From Mucilaginibacter inviolabilis (GTDB taxonomy: Bacteria > Bacteroidota > Bacteroidia > Sphingobacteriales > Sphingobacteriaceae): 64,000 bases of DNA. The stretch is from positions 1,922,001-1,986,000 of the forward strand of contig NZ_JAANAT010000001.1 of NCBI RefSeq assembly GCF_011089895.1. Direction: 5' to 3'. The position numbers were made by a program, and so were the translations under genes. The notes beneath the pieces were generated by a model. The model saw only the letters and a list, made by a program, of their open reading frames with translations. It was not told where the DNA came from and made no database searches. Of this stretch, positions 27,825 to 35,840 are shown in pieces (the first letter of the stretch is position 1; the number at the start of each line of letters is the position of its first letter).

Positions 27825-27880
27825 CAGCTGATAATAATGAAGGCGGCAATAACTATTGCCGCCTTCATTATTATCAGCTG
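27825..27880. terminator. Perfect 27-bp-arm hairpin between convergent genes
   Basis: CAGCTGATAATAATGAAGGC and its exact complement, extending to TATTGCC at the centre, with two bases between arms. It lies between the stop codons of the pepsin-like gene and the AraC gene and can serve both strands. Confidence 0.8.
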
Positions 27881-28070
27881 TAAATATTATTTTTTTTCGT
27901 CCACGTTTATTAACCTTGATAAAGGAGACCACATGAACATGATGCTTCAACAAAACTTATCAACTCCAACACATTACTTTATTAGCGGCATAGAGCAGTA
28001 TGACATGCAGCGATGAGTTTACTAAGACGATTGCCTTCATGTATATGACTAACAGATCCCCTCGTAATAG

Positions 28071-28685
28071 TTACCTGCTATTTATAGCATATTTTTTGGG
28101 CTTCAATCCAATATGGGCTTCAAATATCCTCGAAAAATGACTGAGATTTGAAAACCCTAAACGGTATCCCACTTCAGATACAGAGATCTTTTCCTCTTTA
28201 ATAAGGTAGGCGGCTTCCTGCATTCTGAATGATTGATGATAATTATAGATACTATTACCAAAAACCTGTTTAAACAATCGTTGTAGTTTTGATTGGCTCA
28301 TTCCTGAAAACTTTGCCAGTTCTTTCAATTTGGGTGGCTTGTCCATAACCATCAAAATCCTTTCCTTTACCCTGTAAATCATTTTTGCATCACTACTATT
28401 AATCACCTGAACTGGAGTATCATTTCGTTTAGCTAAACCCATAAATAAATAATGGATCAATTCTTCTGCCTTCAATTTCAGGTAAGGGCGCTGTAAGGAT
28501 TCGGCTGTATTAGCGGCAGCTAATTCCGTAGCTATAATTTGCATACAGGATGAAATCTGCTCCAGTAAAAATGATTGATTATCATGTGTAATAGTCTGTA
28601 ATAAATTATTTCGATCATTTTGGTCGGGCATAGACCTTTTAACAACTGTCAAAAAACTTCGCTCACCGGCTATTTCTGGAATCAT
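28071..28685 (-). CDS. AraC family transcriptional regulator, N terminus uncertain
   Basis: 204 residues from the first ATG. The C-terminal 100 residues have the double helix-turn-helix (KLKELAKFSGMSQSKLQRLF; SVSEVGYRLGFSNLSHFSRIF) and end LKPKKYAINSR. The N-terminal sensor part is short. Upstream of the ATG the frame stays open for 49 more codons to a TAA (up to 28832), with protein-like sequence (LHLFGLAKIKVHYKCNDPW, then IEISSQI) but no ATG, GTG or TTG, so a longer ancestral N terminus or an unusual start codon is possible. It is divergent from the LytS-type kinase gene. Confidence 0.85.
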   Translation of the reverse strand: MIPEIAGERSFLTVVKRSMPDQNDRNNLLQTITHDNQSFLLEQISSCMQIIATELAAANTAESLQRPYLKLKAEELIHYLFMGLAKRNDTPVQVINSSDAKMIYRVKERILMVMDKPPKLKELAKFSGMSQSKLQRLFKQVFGNSIYNYHQSFRMQEAAYLIKEEKISVSEVGYRLGFSNLSHFSRIFEAHIGLKPKKYAINSR

Positions 28686-28951
28686 AATTTGACTGCTTAT
28701 TTCTATATTCTTTTGCCAAGGGTCATTACATTTATAATGAACCTTAATTTTTGCAAGCCCAAATAAATGGAGTATTTCTTTTAGTTTTTCACTATTTAGA
28801 CCATGACCTAATATAGCGGGGTGAAGACAACTTTATCAACCAAGAAATCATTTAGCGGTTGATTTTTTGCCTTTCAAAGTATAAAGAGTGCTTCTGGTCG
28901 AAAAGCCTATTGTATGATTCCATTTTTATGCAGTTTTACATGAGGTACTGT

Positions 28952-29995
28952 ATGAAACTCAAGCAATATAATTCGATTGGCAGGCAGTTGTTGTTATGGC
29001 TGGTATATATTTTATATATCATCATCATCGATGGATGGAATCATCGGGATAGAGATACCTGGCATTTTATTTTACCCGGATCGGATCAGTTAACTGATAT
29101 ACTACTGGTTATGCTTGCTGTTTATATCAATTTATACTTTTTGATTCCCGTGTTTTACCTGCGCCAAAAATATGTACAATATATAGTGTATTTGTTATTG
29201 CTGGTGTTAGCAGGTGGTCTTTCGCAACGCTTTCTTTGTTGGTTAATCTGGTTTCCGATTGCGCGGATGCATCATCCCGGTATTAGATTGCCTACAGGTT
29301 TTTGGCTAACCATACGTATTATAAAGGATACCATCGATGTTTTAATAGTAGTAAGCGCTACGATGTTCATTAAACTGCTTAGAAACGCCCACCAGCAGGA
29401 AAAAAAATTGAGAGAAATAGAAAAGGAAAAATTTAGTGCCGAAATGAGTCTCTTAAAAGCTCAGATCAACCCACACTTTTTCTTTAACACGCTCAATAGT
29501 TTATATGCCTTAACTTTAGTTGCCTCAAAAGAATCACCGAATGTGGTGTTAAAACTATCAAATCTGATGCGCTATATGCTTTATGAAGCCAGCGAGGGTA
29601 AAGTAATATTAAGAAATGAACTCACCCATCTGCAAAACTATATCCAAATTGAACAGATGCGTTTTACAGACCGACTTGATCTTTCTTTTCAGTACTCCGG
29701 AGATATCGAGGGGCAGTGGATAGCTCCACTCCTGTTGCTTCCCTTTATTGAAAACGCCTTCAAACATGGCATCGAAAACAATTCTGGCTGGATCACTATC
29801 GATCTGAAAATCATTGAAAATCACTTATATTTAAAGGTGGAAAATAGTTTTGATACTGCCTCTAAACCCAAAATTGGAGGTTTCGGGCTTGCAAATGTAA
29901 AAAGAAGGTTACATTTGATTTACCCTGGAAGTCACGAACTTAACGAAGATCAGGATGAAGGTGTTTATAAGGTAGATCTGAAAATAAATCTATGA
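28952..29995 (+). CDS. LytS-type sensor histidine kinase (His_kinase family)
   Basis: 347 residues from MKLKQYNSIGRQLLLW; in-frame ATGs further upstream would add a tail with no membrane helix and no counterpart in the paralogue at 32821-33867. Four membrane helices occupy about 1-150, then the dimerisation/phospho-acceptor motif LLKAQINPHFFFNTLNSLYAL (His near 180), the N box in LLLPFIENAFKHGIE and the G box in GGFGLANVKRRL. These kinases phosphorylate LytTR regulators, and the regulator gene overlaps it by four bases (ATGA), so they form a translationally coupled pair. The ligand is not evident. Confidence 0.92.
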   Translation: MKLKQYNSIGRQLLLWLVYILYIIIIDGWNHRDRDTWHFILPGSDQLTDILLVMLAVYINLYFLIPVFYLRQKYVQYIVYLLLLVLAGGLSQRFLCWLIWFPIARMHHPGIRLPTGFWLTIRIIKDTIDVLIVVSATMFIKLLRNAHQQEKKLREIEKEKFSAEMSLLKAQINPHFFFNTLNSLYALTLVASKESPNVVLKLSNLMRYMLYEASEGKVILRNELTHLQNYIQIEQMRFTDRLDLSFQYSGDIEGQWIAPLLLLPFIENAFKHGIENNSGWITIDLKIIENHLYLKVENSFDTASKPKIGGFGLANVKRRLHLIYPGSHELNEDQDEGVYKVDLKINL

Positions 29996-30717
29996 AAAAG
30001 ATCAATTGTATTATAGCAGACGATGAGGTTCTGGCCCGGAATGTTATCGCATCATATATTGGTAAACTGGAAAGATTAAGCATTGGAGCCATTTGCGCTA
30101 CCGGTTTAGAAGTATATACTGCAATCAGAGCCTCCAGTATTGATCTGCTTTTCCTTGACATTCAAATGCCTCACCTATCCGGTATTGAATTATTACGAAC
30201 GCTTAAAAATCCTCCGGCCGTTATTATTACTACTGCGTATAGTGAGTTTGCGGTAGAAGGTTATGAACTCAATGTTATAGATTATTTGCTTAAACCCATT
30301 TCTTTTGAGCGTTTTTTAAAGGCCATCGATAAATACGAAAGTCAGGCCTCCCCCGGTCATATCCATCAACAACACGTTCAACTGACCGAGGCGATTAATA
30401 ACGAAGCTTTTATTTATGTAAAGTCTGATAAAAAAATGGTTAGGATTGTATTAAAAGAGATCATGTATTTTGAAGGGCAAAAAGATTATGTCAAAATATT
30501 TACGATTAACAATCAAATAATTACCTATCAAACCTTGACTTATTTTGAAGAAAAACTACCTGCAAACCAATTCCTAAGAGTACACCGGTCTTATATTGTT
30601 TCTTTGGCTCATATCAATTCTTATTCCGCCTCGGTATTAACCATTCAATCTGCAACTATTCCCATCGGGAATACCTATGCAAGGGAAGTAGTGAAGAAAC
30701 TGGATTGGAAAGTTTGA
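29992..30717 (+). CDS. LytTR family response regulator
   Basis: 241 residues. Receiver domain with acidic pocket IIADDEVLAR (Asp 10-11), phospho-acceptor in LLFLDIQMP (Asp 56) and Lys in IDYLLKPISFERFL. The C-terminal LytTR DNA-binding domain shows FIYVKSDKKMVRIVLKEIMY, EGQKDYVKIFT and FLRVHRSYIVSLAHINSY. It shares the ATGA with the kinase stop. No target operator was recognised nearby; the divergent AraC gene or the downstream MFS gene could be targets. Confidence 0.94.
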   Translation: MKKINCIIADDEVLARNVIASYIGKLERLSIGAICATGLEVYTAIRASSIDLLFLDIQMPHLSGIELLRTLKNPPAVIITTAYSEFAVEGYELNVIDYLLKPISFERFLKAIDKYESQASPGHIHQQHVQLTEAINNEAFIYVKSDKKMVRIVLKEIMYFEGQKDYVKIFTINNQIITYQTLTYFEEKLPANQFLRVHRSYIVSLAHINSYSASVLTIQSATIPIGNTYAREVVKKLDWKV

Positions 30718-30881
30718 TTAATAAAATCATGAAATTCAGGTCCATGTTGCTTGTATTTAACCTACAACTCTTCCTGGTTTTTTATCTATTCATTTTACGC
30801 ATTGACGTTTGATTATGTAACTTATTCAAATCATCATTTTGTATAAAAAATAACACACCATTAATCAGGGTTACGATAATA

Positions 30882-32111
30882 CTATTCAGACTCCAGATAA
30901 TTCAGATCTTTATGAAATGTTTCTTCCATTTTCCAGACCGCTAAAAACGCAAACCCTACTGCACAGGCTCCCACCACTCCTGCTGAAGGCAATACTCCCC
31001 AATAACCTTTTCCTATCAAAAATAACGGTCCTAAAATATTAACGCTACCCCTAACAAAATTAGGAACGCTAGTTGCTACTGTAGCCCGGAGGTTTGTACC
31101 AAATTGCTCAGCTGAAATAGTAACAAATAATGCCCAAAAGCCAATAGAAAATCCAAGAAAAAGACAAAGGCTGTAAAACACGAAAATATTCTTTGAATCT
31201 TGTGTCAGAAAAAGTGTAATAGCGAAACTGGTCAGTATTAAAAAAAAGAAAACTATCTTTCTTCTGCTTTTCATATACTGACTTAATAGTCCGCTGCTGA
31301 TATCACCCAGTGAAAGGCCAATATATCCATACATTACAGCTTTGCCAGCCTGAATGGGAACCGGTATTCCCATTACTTTACCAAACTCAGGAGAAAATGT
31401 GAATAATACCCCAATAACAAACCAAACAGGCAGCCCCACCAAGATACATCTTAGATATTTTATAAATTTCCGAGATGAGCTAAATAACACCAGGATATTT
31501 CCTCTTCTAATATTTTTCTCCTTTACCATGTTAAACATTCCGGATTCAAACAACTTAAAACGTATACCAAGAAGCATAAATCCCATAAAACCTCCTATTA
31601 TATAAGCTATCTTCCAATCGAAGGCATCAGCCACCAGATAAGCTAAAACGGCTCCGAGTAAGCCTATAGCGGCAACTATGGAGGTACCATACCCACGGAT
31701 GGCTTTAGGAAGTATTTCAGCAACCAGCGTAATACCGGCTCCCAGCTCACCAGCTAATCCAATCCCTGCAATGAATCTAAAAAAAGCATACTGATCAACG
31801 GAAACAATAAAACCATTGGCAATATTGGCCAAAGAATATAGGGTGATCGATCCAAACAATACTGACAGTCGGCCACGTTTATCACCTATAATACCCCAAA
31901 AAATACCACCTACCAACATCCCTCCCATTTGTATATTAATCAGGAAAACACCTTTTTCGAGAAGTTGATTAGCCGGCACATGTAATCCCTTCAGACTTGA
32001 TATTCTGACAATACTAAATAACAACAGATCATAAATATCAACAAAGTAACCCATGGCGGCAACGAGCACAGGCAGTGATAATACTTGTTTATACGAATGG
32101 TTTTCTTCCAT
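30882..32111 (-). CDS. MFS transporter, metabolite:H+ symporter type
   Basis: 409 residues with about 12 membrane helices. Motif A between helices 2 and 3 reads GIIGDKRGRLSVLFGS; helix 1 starts VAAMGYFVDIYDLLLFSIV, and the Asp in helix 1 and loops resemble the MHS and sugar/aromatic-acid symporter branch. The middle loop is short (EKNIRRGNILVLFSSSRKF), then the second six-helix half. The gene is single, convergent with the LytTR regulator. Substrate not predictable. Confidence 0.9.
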   Translation of the reverse strand: MEENHSYKQVLSLPVLVAAMGYFVDIYDLLLFSIVRISSLKGLHVPANQLLEKGVFLINIQMGGMLVGGIFWGIIGDKRGRLSVLFGSITLYSLANIANGFIVSVDQYAFFRFIAGIGLAGELGAGITLVAEILPKAIRGYGTSIVAAIGLLGAVLAYLVADAFDWKIAYIIGGFMGFMLLGIRFKLFESGMFNMVKEKNIRRGNILVLFSSSRKFIKYLRCILVGLPVWFVIGVLFTFSPEFGKVMGIPVPIQAGKAVMYGYIGLSLGDISSGLLSQYMKSRRKIVFFFLILTSFAITLFLTQDSKNIFVFYSLCLFLGFSIGFWALFVTISAEQFGTNLRATVATSVPNFVRGSVNILGPLFLIGKGYWGVLPSAGVVGACAVGFAFLAVWKMEETFHKDLNYLESE

Positions 32112-32546
32112 AAAATTCTATTAAATAAATTTATTGAGCGGCAATAGCTGGCGCCAGATTGATCATTATAATAACTTCACATTCCTGTTGCTTGTAAACA
32201 GCAGGCTGCTTTTAACGTACAACGTTTTTGAAATAGCTTAACAACGGTGGAGAAAGGCCGGAAGCTTAAAAATAGGGCAACACCTGATTATGTAAATGGC
32301 TTGGTTTGTCATGCTGAATAATTTGTATATAAACAGCACAAAATTATTTATCGGTGCACGGATAAAATAGCCTCTTCGGGTAAATAAACAGTCACAAACA
32401 GTAAAGTAATACCTAATATTTTAGAGATGCTGCAAGCTCTGATACATATGGAAGCGAAATACCATTTCAGACTATTAGTTAACTAAACGTAACTATTTTA
32501 CCCCGCTATGAGTAGTTAATTTTGAACCAATATAGAGCGACTTAAT

Positions 32547-32589
32547 TAAAAAAAGCAGATGGCCAAAGTTGGTGCGCTGAGCTATCTGC
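32547..32589 (-). terminator. Intrinsic terminator downstream of the orphan kinase
   Basis: On the minus strand GCAGATAGC and GCCATCTGC pair (one G-T) around a 25-base loop, followed by TTTTTTTAATT. It lies about 230 bases after the kinase stop codon. Confidence 0.65.
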
Positions 32590-32700
32590 ATGAAGGCTTA
32601 TGCAGTAATCTAAAAGTAAATACACTTCGTTCTTTATTTCTCATAGGAATTACACGGATTATTATACGGGTAAACTAGATCGGTCAATAGTGCAATATAT

Positions 32701-32724
32701 AGCACCGCTTAAGTGGGCGGTGCT
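32701..32724. terminator. GC-rich hairpin after the orphan kinase
   Basis: AGCACCGC and GCGGTGCT pair around an eight-base loop, about 100 bases downstream of the kinase stop on the minus strand. No T-run follows, so it may be an mRNA 3' stabiliser rather than a terminator. Confidence 0.4.
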
Positions 32725-32820
32725 TATATTAAACCGGCAGTTTTGAAGCAGCTTAGTTATAGGTATGGATTCAATTCACCAGATAATAATGCACTGCCTG
32801 CTAGCTTTTATAGGCTTTAC

Positions 32821-33867
32821 TCATAAATCAATTTTCAGATCTACCCTATAAACGTCATTATCATGTTCTACATTCAGTTGATGATGAGAAGGATAAATTA
32901 GAGCAAGCCGCCTTTTTACATTTTTAAGCCCCATTCCTCCCCCTTGTAATCGGCCAGGAATTTCTGTAAAACTGTTTTCTACCTTTAGGTATAACCGTTT
33001 TTCGCTAACCTTAAGATCGATTGTCACCCAGCCTCCATCCTTTTCAACACCATGTTTAAAAGCATTTTCCACAAAAGGCAGCAACAAAAGCGGGGTGATC
33101 CATTTGCCTTCAATATCTCCGGAATACTGAAAAGAAAGATCAAGGTGATCACCAAAACGCATTCGTTCAATGCCTATATAATTTTCCAGGTGGGTGAGTT
33201 CATCTGTGAGTAAAACTCTACTTGCACTGGTATCATAAAGCATGTACCGCATTAAATCAGCCAAATGCATTATCATTTTTGGAGACTTGGGAGAAGCTTC
33301 CAGCGAAAGGGAATAAAGACTATTAAGGGTATTAAAGAAAAAATGTGGGTTGATTTGTGCTTTTAATAAACCAATTTCGGCATCATAACTTTCTCTTTCT
33401 ATCTCCCTTATCCTTTTTTCCTGGCGGTAAGCATTACCAACCAATCTAAGAATCATAGTTGCTGCAATTACCGGAAATATTTTTGCGATATTTTTGATTA
33501 TTCGTGCCGGGATCCAAAAATTACCAGGCTCCCATTCTGAGGGATTACCCAAATGTTCTAAAGGAAGCCATATCGAAAATGCAAAAAAACGTGTCCCAAG
33601 CCCTCCCATAAATAATAATAAAATAAAACAGCACATGTACTGAACATATTTACCCTTACTATAAAATGCTGGCATAAGCACATAGTAATTGATATACACT
33701 ATAGGTACAATCACAATCAAATCGGTTGCAAGGGATGGTCGAATACTAAAAATCCAGGAATCTTTGTTTGTCCATCCAGCGTCGATTATATTATACAAGA
33801 TGAAAGCCGACCAAAAAAGCAGATGGATACCAATTATTTTATAATTTTTCCGGATCAAATTGATCAT
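32821..33867 (-). CDS. Orphan LytS-type sensor histidine kinase, paralogue of 28952-29995
   Basis: 348 residues with the same plan as the kinase 3 kb away: four N-terminal membrane helices, LLKAQINPHFFFNTLNSLYSL (phospho-acceptor His), ELTHLENYIGIERMRFGDHL, LLLPFVENAFKHGVE and the G box GGMGLKNVKRRL. Long identical stretches such as LDLSFQYSGDIEG show a fairly recent duplication. No LytTR regulator lies beside it, on either side, so it may share the regulator at 29992-30717 or another one elsewhere. Confidence 0.92.
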   Translation of the reverse strand: MINLIRKNYKIIGIHLLFWSAFILYNIIDAGWTNKDSWIFSIRPSLATDLIVIVPIVYINYYVLMPAFYSKGKYVQYMCCFILLLFMGGLGTRFFAFSIWLPLEHLGNPSEWEPGNFWIPARIIKNIAKIFPVIAATMILRLVGNAYRQEKRIREIERESYDAEIGLLKAQINPHFFFNTLNSLYSLSLEASPKSPKMIMHLADLMRYMLYDTSASRVLLTDELTHLENYIGIERMRFGDHLDLSFQYSGDIEGKWITPLLLLPFVENAFKHGVEKDGGWVTIDLKVSEKRLYLKVENSFTEIPGRLQGGGMGLKNVKRRLALIYPSHHQLNVEHDNDVYRVDLKIDL

Positions 33868-34177
33868 GATACAAAAATGCTCATTTTACAGAGGATACTC
33901 GTACTACAAACCAAATTGTTTTCTGAACCCAACTTTATCTTTTTCTCCAAAATTCTGTGATTTTAAGTTCAGACTATACCTATAATTTGAATAAAGCGTG
34001 ACTCAATTGCAAGTATTTTGATGCAATCTTCCATATGTATATACTTTATTGTCTTCTGTATTGACAATGCATTTTTAAAGAACGTCCGAGTTACTGTTAG
34101 ACCCCATAAAACTTGTTAATACTGGATGAGCCAACCAATCTAAAAAGATATGTTGCTCTGATCTTTAAATTATTGAG

Positions 34178-34296
34178 GCCAATTTCTTTAAATCGTCTAT
34201 AAAGGTATTGGAGAATTGTGGTCCGAGCGCCACTTAAAGAGACAATACTTAGGTGTTGTCTCCTTTTTTATGTCAATAAAAAATTGATATAGAGAT
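34178..34296 (+). repeat. Dispersed intergenic repeat, copy C
   Basis: GCCAATTTCTTTAAATCGTC, AAAGGTATTGGAGAATTG, GTCCGAGCGCCACT, then the hairpin GAGACAA...TTGTCTC with a T-run and ATGTCAATAAAAAATTGATA. On the minus strand the left part encodes LGPQFSNTFIDDLKKLASII followed by TAA, the clearest copy of this peptide. Confidence 0.75.
34238..34270 (+). terminator. Hairpin with T-run inside repeat copy C
   Basis: GAGACAA and TTGTCTC pair (with an extra A/T closing) around TACTTAGGTG and are followed by CTTTTTT. It lies between divergent genes, so it terminates no annotated gene. Confidence 0.65.
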
Positions 34297-34546
34297 ACTT
34301 TATCTAGGCACGAATGAAAATTGTAAATCTCAAGACAGAGCAGTGCAATCCGATCCAGGTACCAGTATGCCGGTTTTATCGAAAAGCCCTTTGATATAGA
34401 TCATCCCTTGTGCAAAGTAAACATACAGATAGCTAGTTAATATTAATCTTCCCTATCAGTTCACTACGAAATATCTAAAAAATAAAATATAAAACTTTAC
34501 CATAATTATATAAAAACGAATCGAAGAATTGCCTTAATTTAGCATC

Positions 34547-34927
34547 GTGAAAAGAATAGCAGTCATATTACTTCTCCTGATCTACACAGCATCTGTTTAT
34601 GGGATTACCATAGATAAGTTTTATTGTTGTGGTAAATTAGCCAGTGTATCTCTGTCTGTTAGTTCTGCATCGAAAGGTGATTGTAAGGCAATAAGTGGCT
34701 CTGATTGCTGCAAAACCGTTAAGGCAAACTTCAAAGTAAAAGACAATCACGTTTCGGCCAAAACCGATCTGAACTTAAAAAATTCATTTGCTTTTATTAT
34801 TCCGTTATTTTCTGTTCCAACATTAGCAGAAAGAATAACCTCAAAAGATGTAAGGGCCTATAATAGCCAGGCACCCCCTTTCCATCGCGATCCACTTTAC
34901 ATCCTCTACTCCAACTACAGAATTTAA
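34547..34927 (+). CDS. HYC_CC_PP-like small Cys-rich exported protein of the copper locus
   Basis: 126 residues with a GTG start and signal peptide (IAVILLLLIYTASVYG). Conserved spots are FYCCGKL (Cys 27-28; His of the HYC motif replaced by Phe), SDCCKTVK, and APPFHRDPLYIL near the C terminus, the pattern recalled for the Bacteroidota HYC_CC_PP family that accompanies metal efflux genes. The paired cysteines suggest metal binding in the periplasm; not proven. It heads the Cus cluster, with about 130 bases to the next gene. The GTG is preferred because it directly precedes the signal peptide. Confidence 0.6.
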   Translation: MKRIAVILLLLIYTASVYGITIDKFYCCGKLASVSLSVSSASKGDCKAISGSDCCKTVKANFKVKDNHVSAKTDLNLKNSFAFIIPLFSVPTLAERITSKDVRAYNSQAPPFHRDPLYILYSNYRI

Positions 34928-35062
34928 TACCTCCGGCATTTCCTCTCCTATTGTTTAATCGCCATACAGGCGAATTAGACTATTCCATCTTTTAACCCAT
35001 ATTTTTTATCTATCGATGTATTGCTGAACGATTTCGGCAATTACACACTTATATTTTTAAAA

Positions 35063-35485
35063 ATGAAAACTTTCAAATTTTCGATCGTTTTGTTTGCCCT
35101 GATTTTATCAAAATCATTGGTGCAAGCCAATAGCTTTAATGCTCCAATTATTATTACAACTCAAGATTCGCCTGTCGCCATAAAAGGTCTCCGCATTTCC
35201 GATTTCAAAGTTTTGGAACGCGGTGCCATTACTATTTACGAACGTCAGCGTCCCGGTGATAAACTTAACCTCTTCAAACCTGTCATTACGCATTATTTCA
35301 GTGTAAAGGGAGCTGATCAGGTATATCTGTATACCCTGGAGAATTTAAAAAAGATATTCAGGAACGGAAGGGCTTTCGAGGTTCTGGATACCCGGTTCAG
35401 AACAGACAGCGATCTGCTAATCTACGATGCTATTCACCAACAATATAGCGTCAACTATTACCTGTCAAAAGTGGATCCCTCCTGA
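35063..35485 (+). CDS. Exported protein of unknown function in the copper locus
   Basis: 140 residues from MKTFKFSIVLFALIL; 14 in-frame upstream codons precede the obvious signal peptide (cleavage after VQANS). The mature part is mixed alpha/beta with LRISDFKVLERGAITIYERQ, THYFSVKGADQVYLYTLENL and FRTDSDLLIYDAIHQQYSVN. No Cys or Met-rich motif and no family recognised. Position between HYC_CC_PP and heavy-metal-binding genes suggests a role in metal resistance, but this is context only. Confidence 0.6.
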   Translation: MKTFKFSIVLFALILSKSLVQANSFNAPIIITTQDSPVAIKGLRISDFKVLERGAITIYERQRPGDKLNLFKPVITHYFSVKGADQVYLYTLENLKKIFRNGRAFEVLDTRFRTDSDLLIYDAIHQQYSVNYYLSKVDPS

Positions 35486-35533
35486 TTTTAAAACGTGCAA
35501 TTAATCATCAAACCATATAATTAGTTAAAACTC

Positions 35534-35785
35534 ATGAAAAAAGTAATGTTAATGGCTGTTGCCATCCTATTTTCAGCAGTAACCGTTTTTGCCACAAATA
35601 CTACTAATACAGTATCCGACACCACAAAAACAAAAAAGGTTAAACCAGCAAAAGTGCAGTATACCTGTACCATGCATCCGGAAGTGCTGAGTGATAAACC
35701 CGGTAAATGTCCAAAATGCGGCATGACACTGGTTAAAAAAGAACCGGCCAAAAAGAAGACCGAACCGATGAAAATGAAGATGTAA
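35534..35785 (+). CDS. Small secreted heavy-metal-binding domain protein
   Basis: 83 residues: signal peptide (MAVAILFSAVTVFATN), a low-complexity Thr/Lys stretch, then the heavy-metal-binding domain YTCTMHPEVLSDKPGKCPKC with GMTLVKK, and a Lys/Met-rich tail. The same domain stands at the N terminus of both adaptors downstream (40378-40465 and 41656-41740). The Cys-x-Met-His...Cys-x-x-Cys-Gly-Met set should bind Cu(I) or Ag(I) and could shuttle it to the pump. Confidence 0.85.
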   Translation: MKKVMLMAVAILFSAVTVFATNTTNTVSDTTKTKKVKPAKVQYTCTMHPEVLSDKPGKCPKCGMTLVKKEPAKKKTEPMKMKM

Positions 35786-35792
35786 AATGATT

Positions 35793-35825
35793 TACCCCCT
35801 TTTAGTCAACTGGCTAAAGGGGGTA
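35793..35825 (+). terminator. GC-rich hairpin between the metal-binding gene and cusA
   Basis: TACCCCCTTTTAG and CTAAAGGGGGTA pair around TCAACTGG. It lies between the stop at 35785 and the preferred cusA start at 35841 and lacks a strong T-run, so it may attenuate or protect mRNA rather than fully terminate. It also argues against the ATG at 35787 as start of cusA. Confidence 0.5.
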
Positions 35826-35840
35826 TTAAAACCTATTACG

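Larger units (their letters stand above)
32112..32820. other. Intergenic region between the MFS and orphan kinase genes
   Basis: No coding frame. It holds two hairpins, 32547-32589 with a T-run on the minus strand and 32701-32724, so a long kinase 3'UTR or a small RNA is possible. No response-regulator remnant was found in it. Confidence 0.4.
33868..34546. other. Intergenic region with repeat copy C
   Basis: Gap between the orphan kinase start and the Cus operon. Apart from repeat copy C (34178-34296) I see only a 26-codon ATG frame at about 34315, too short to support. Confidence 0.5.
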
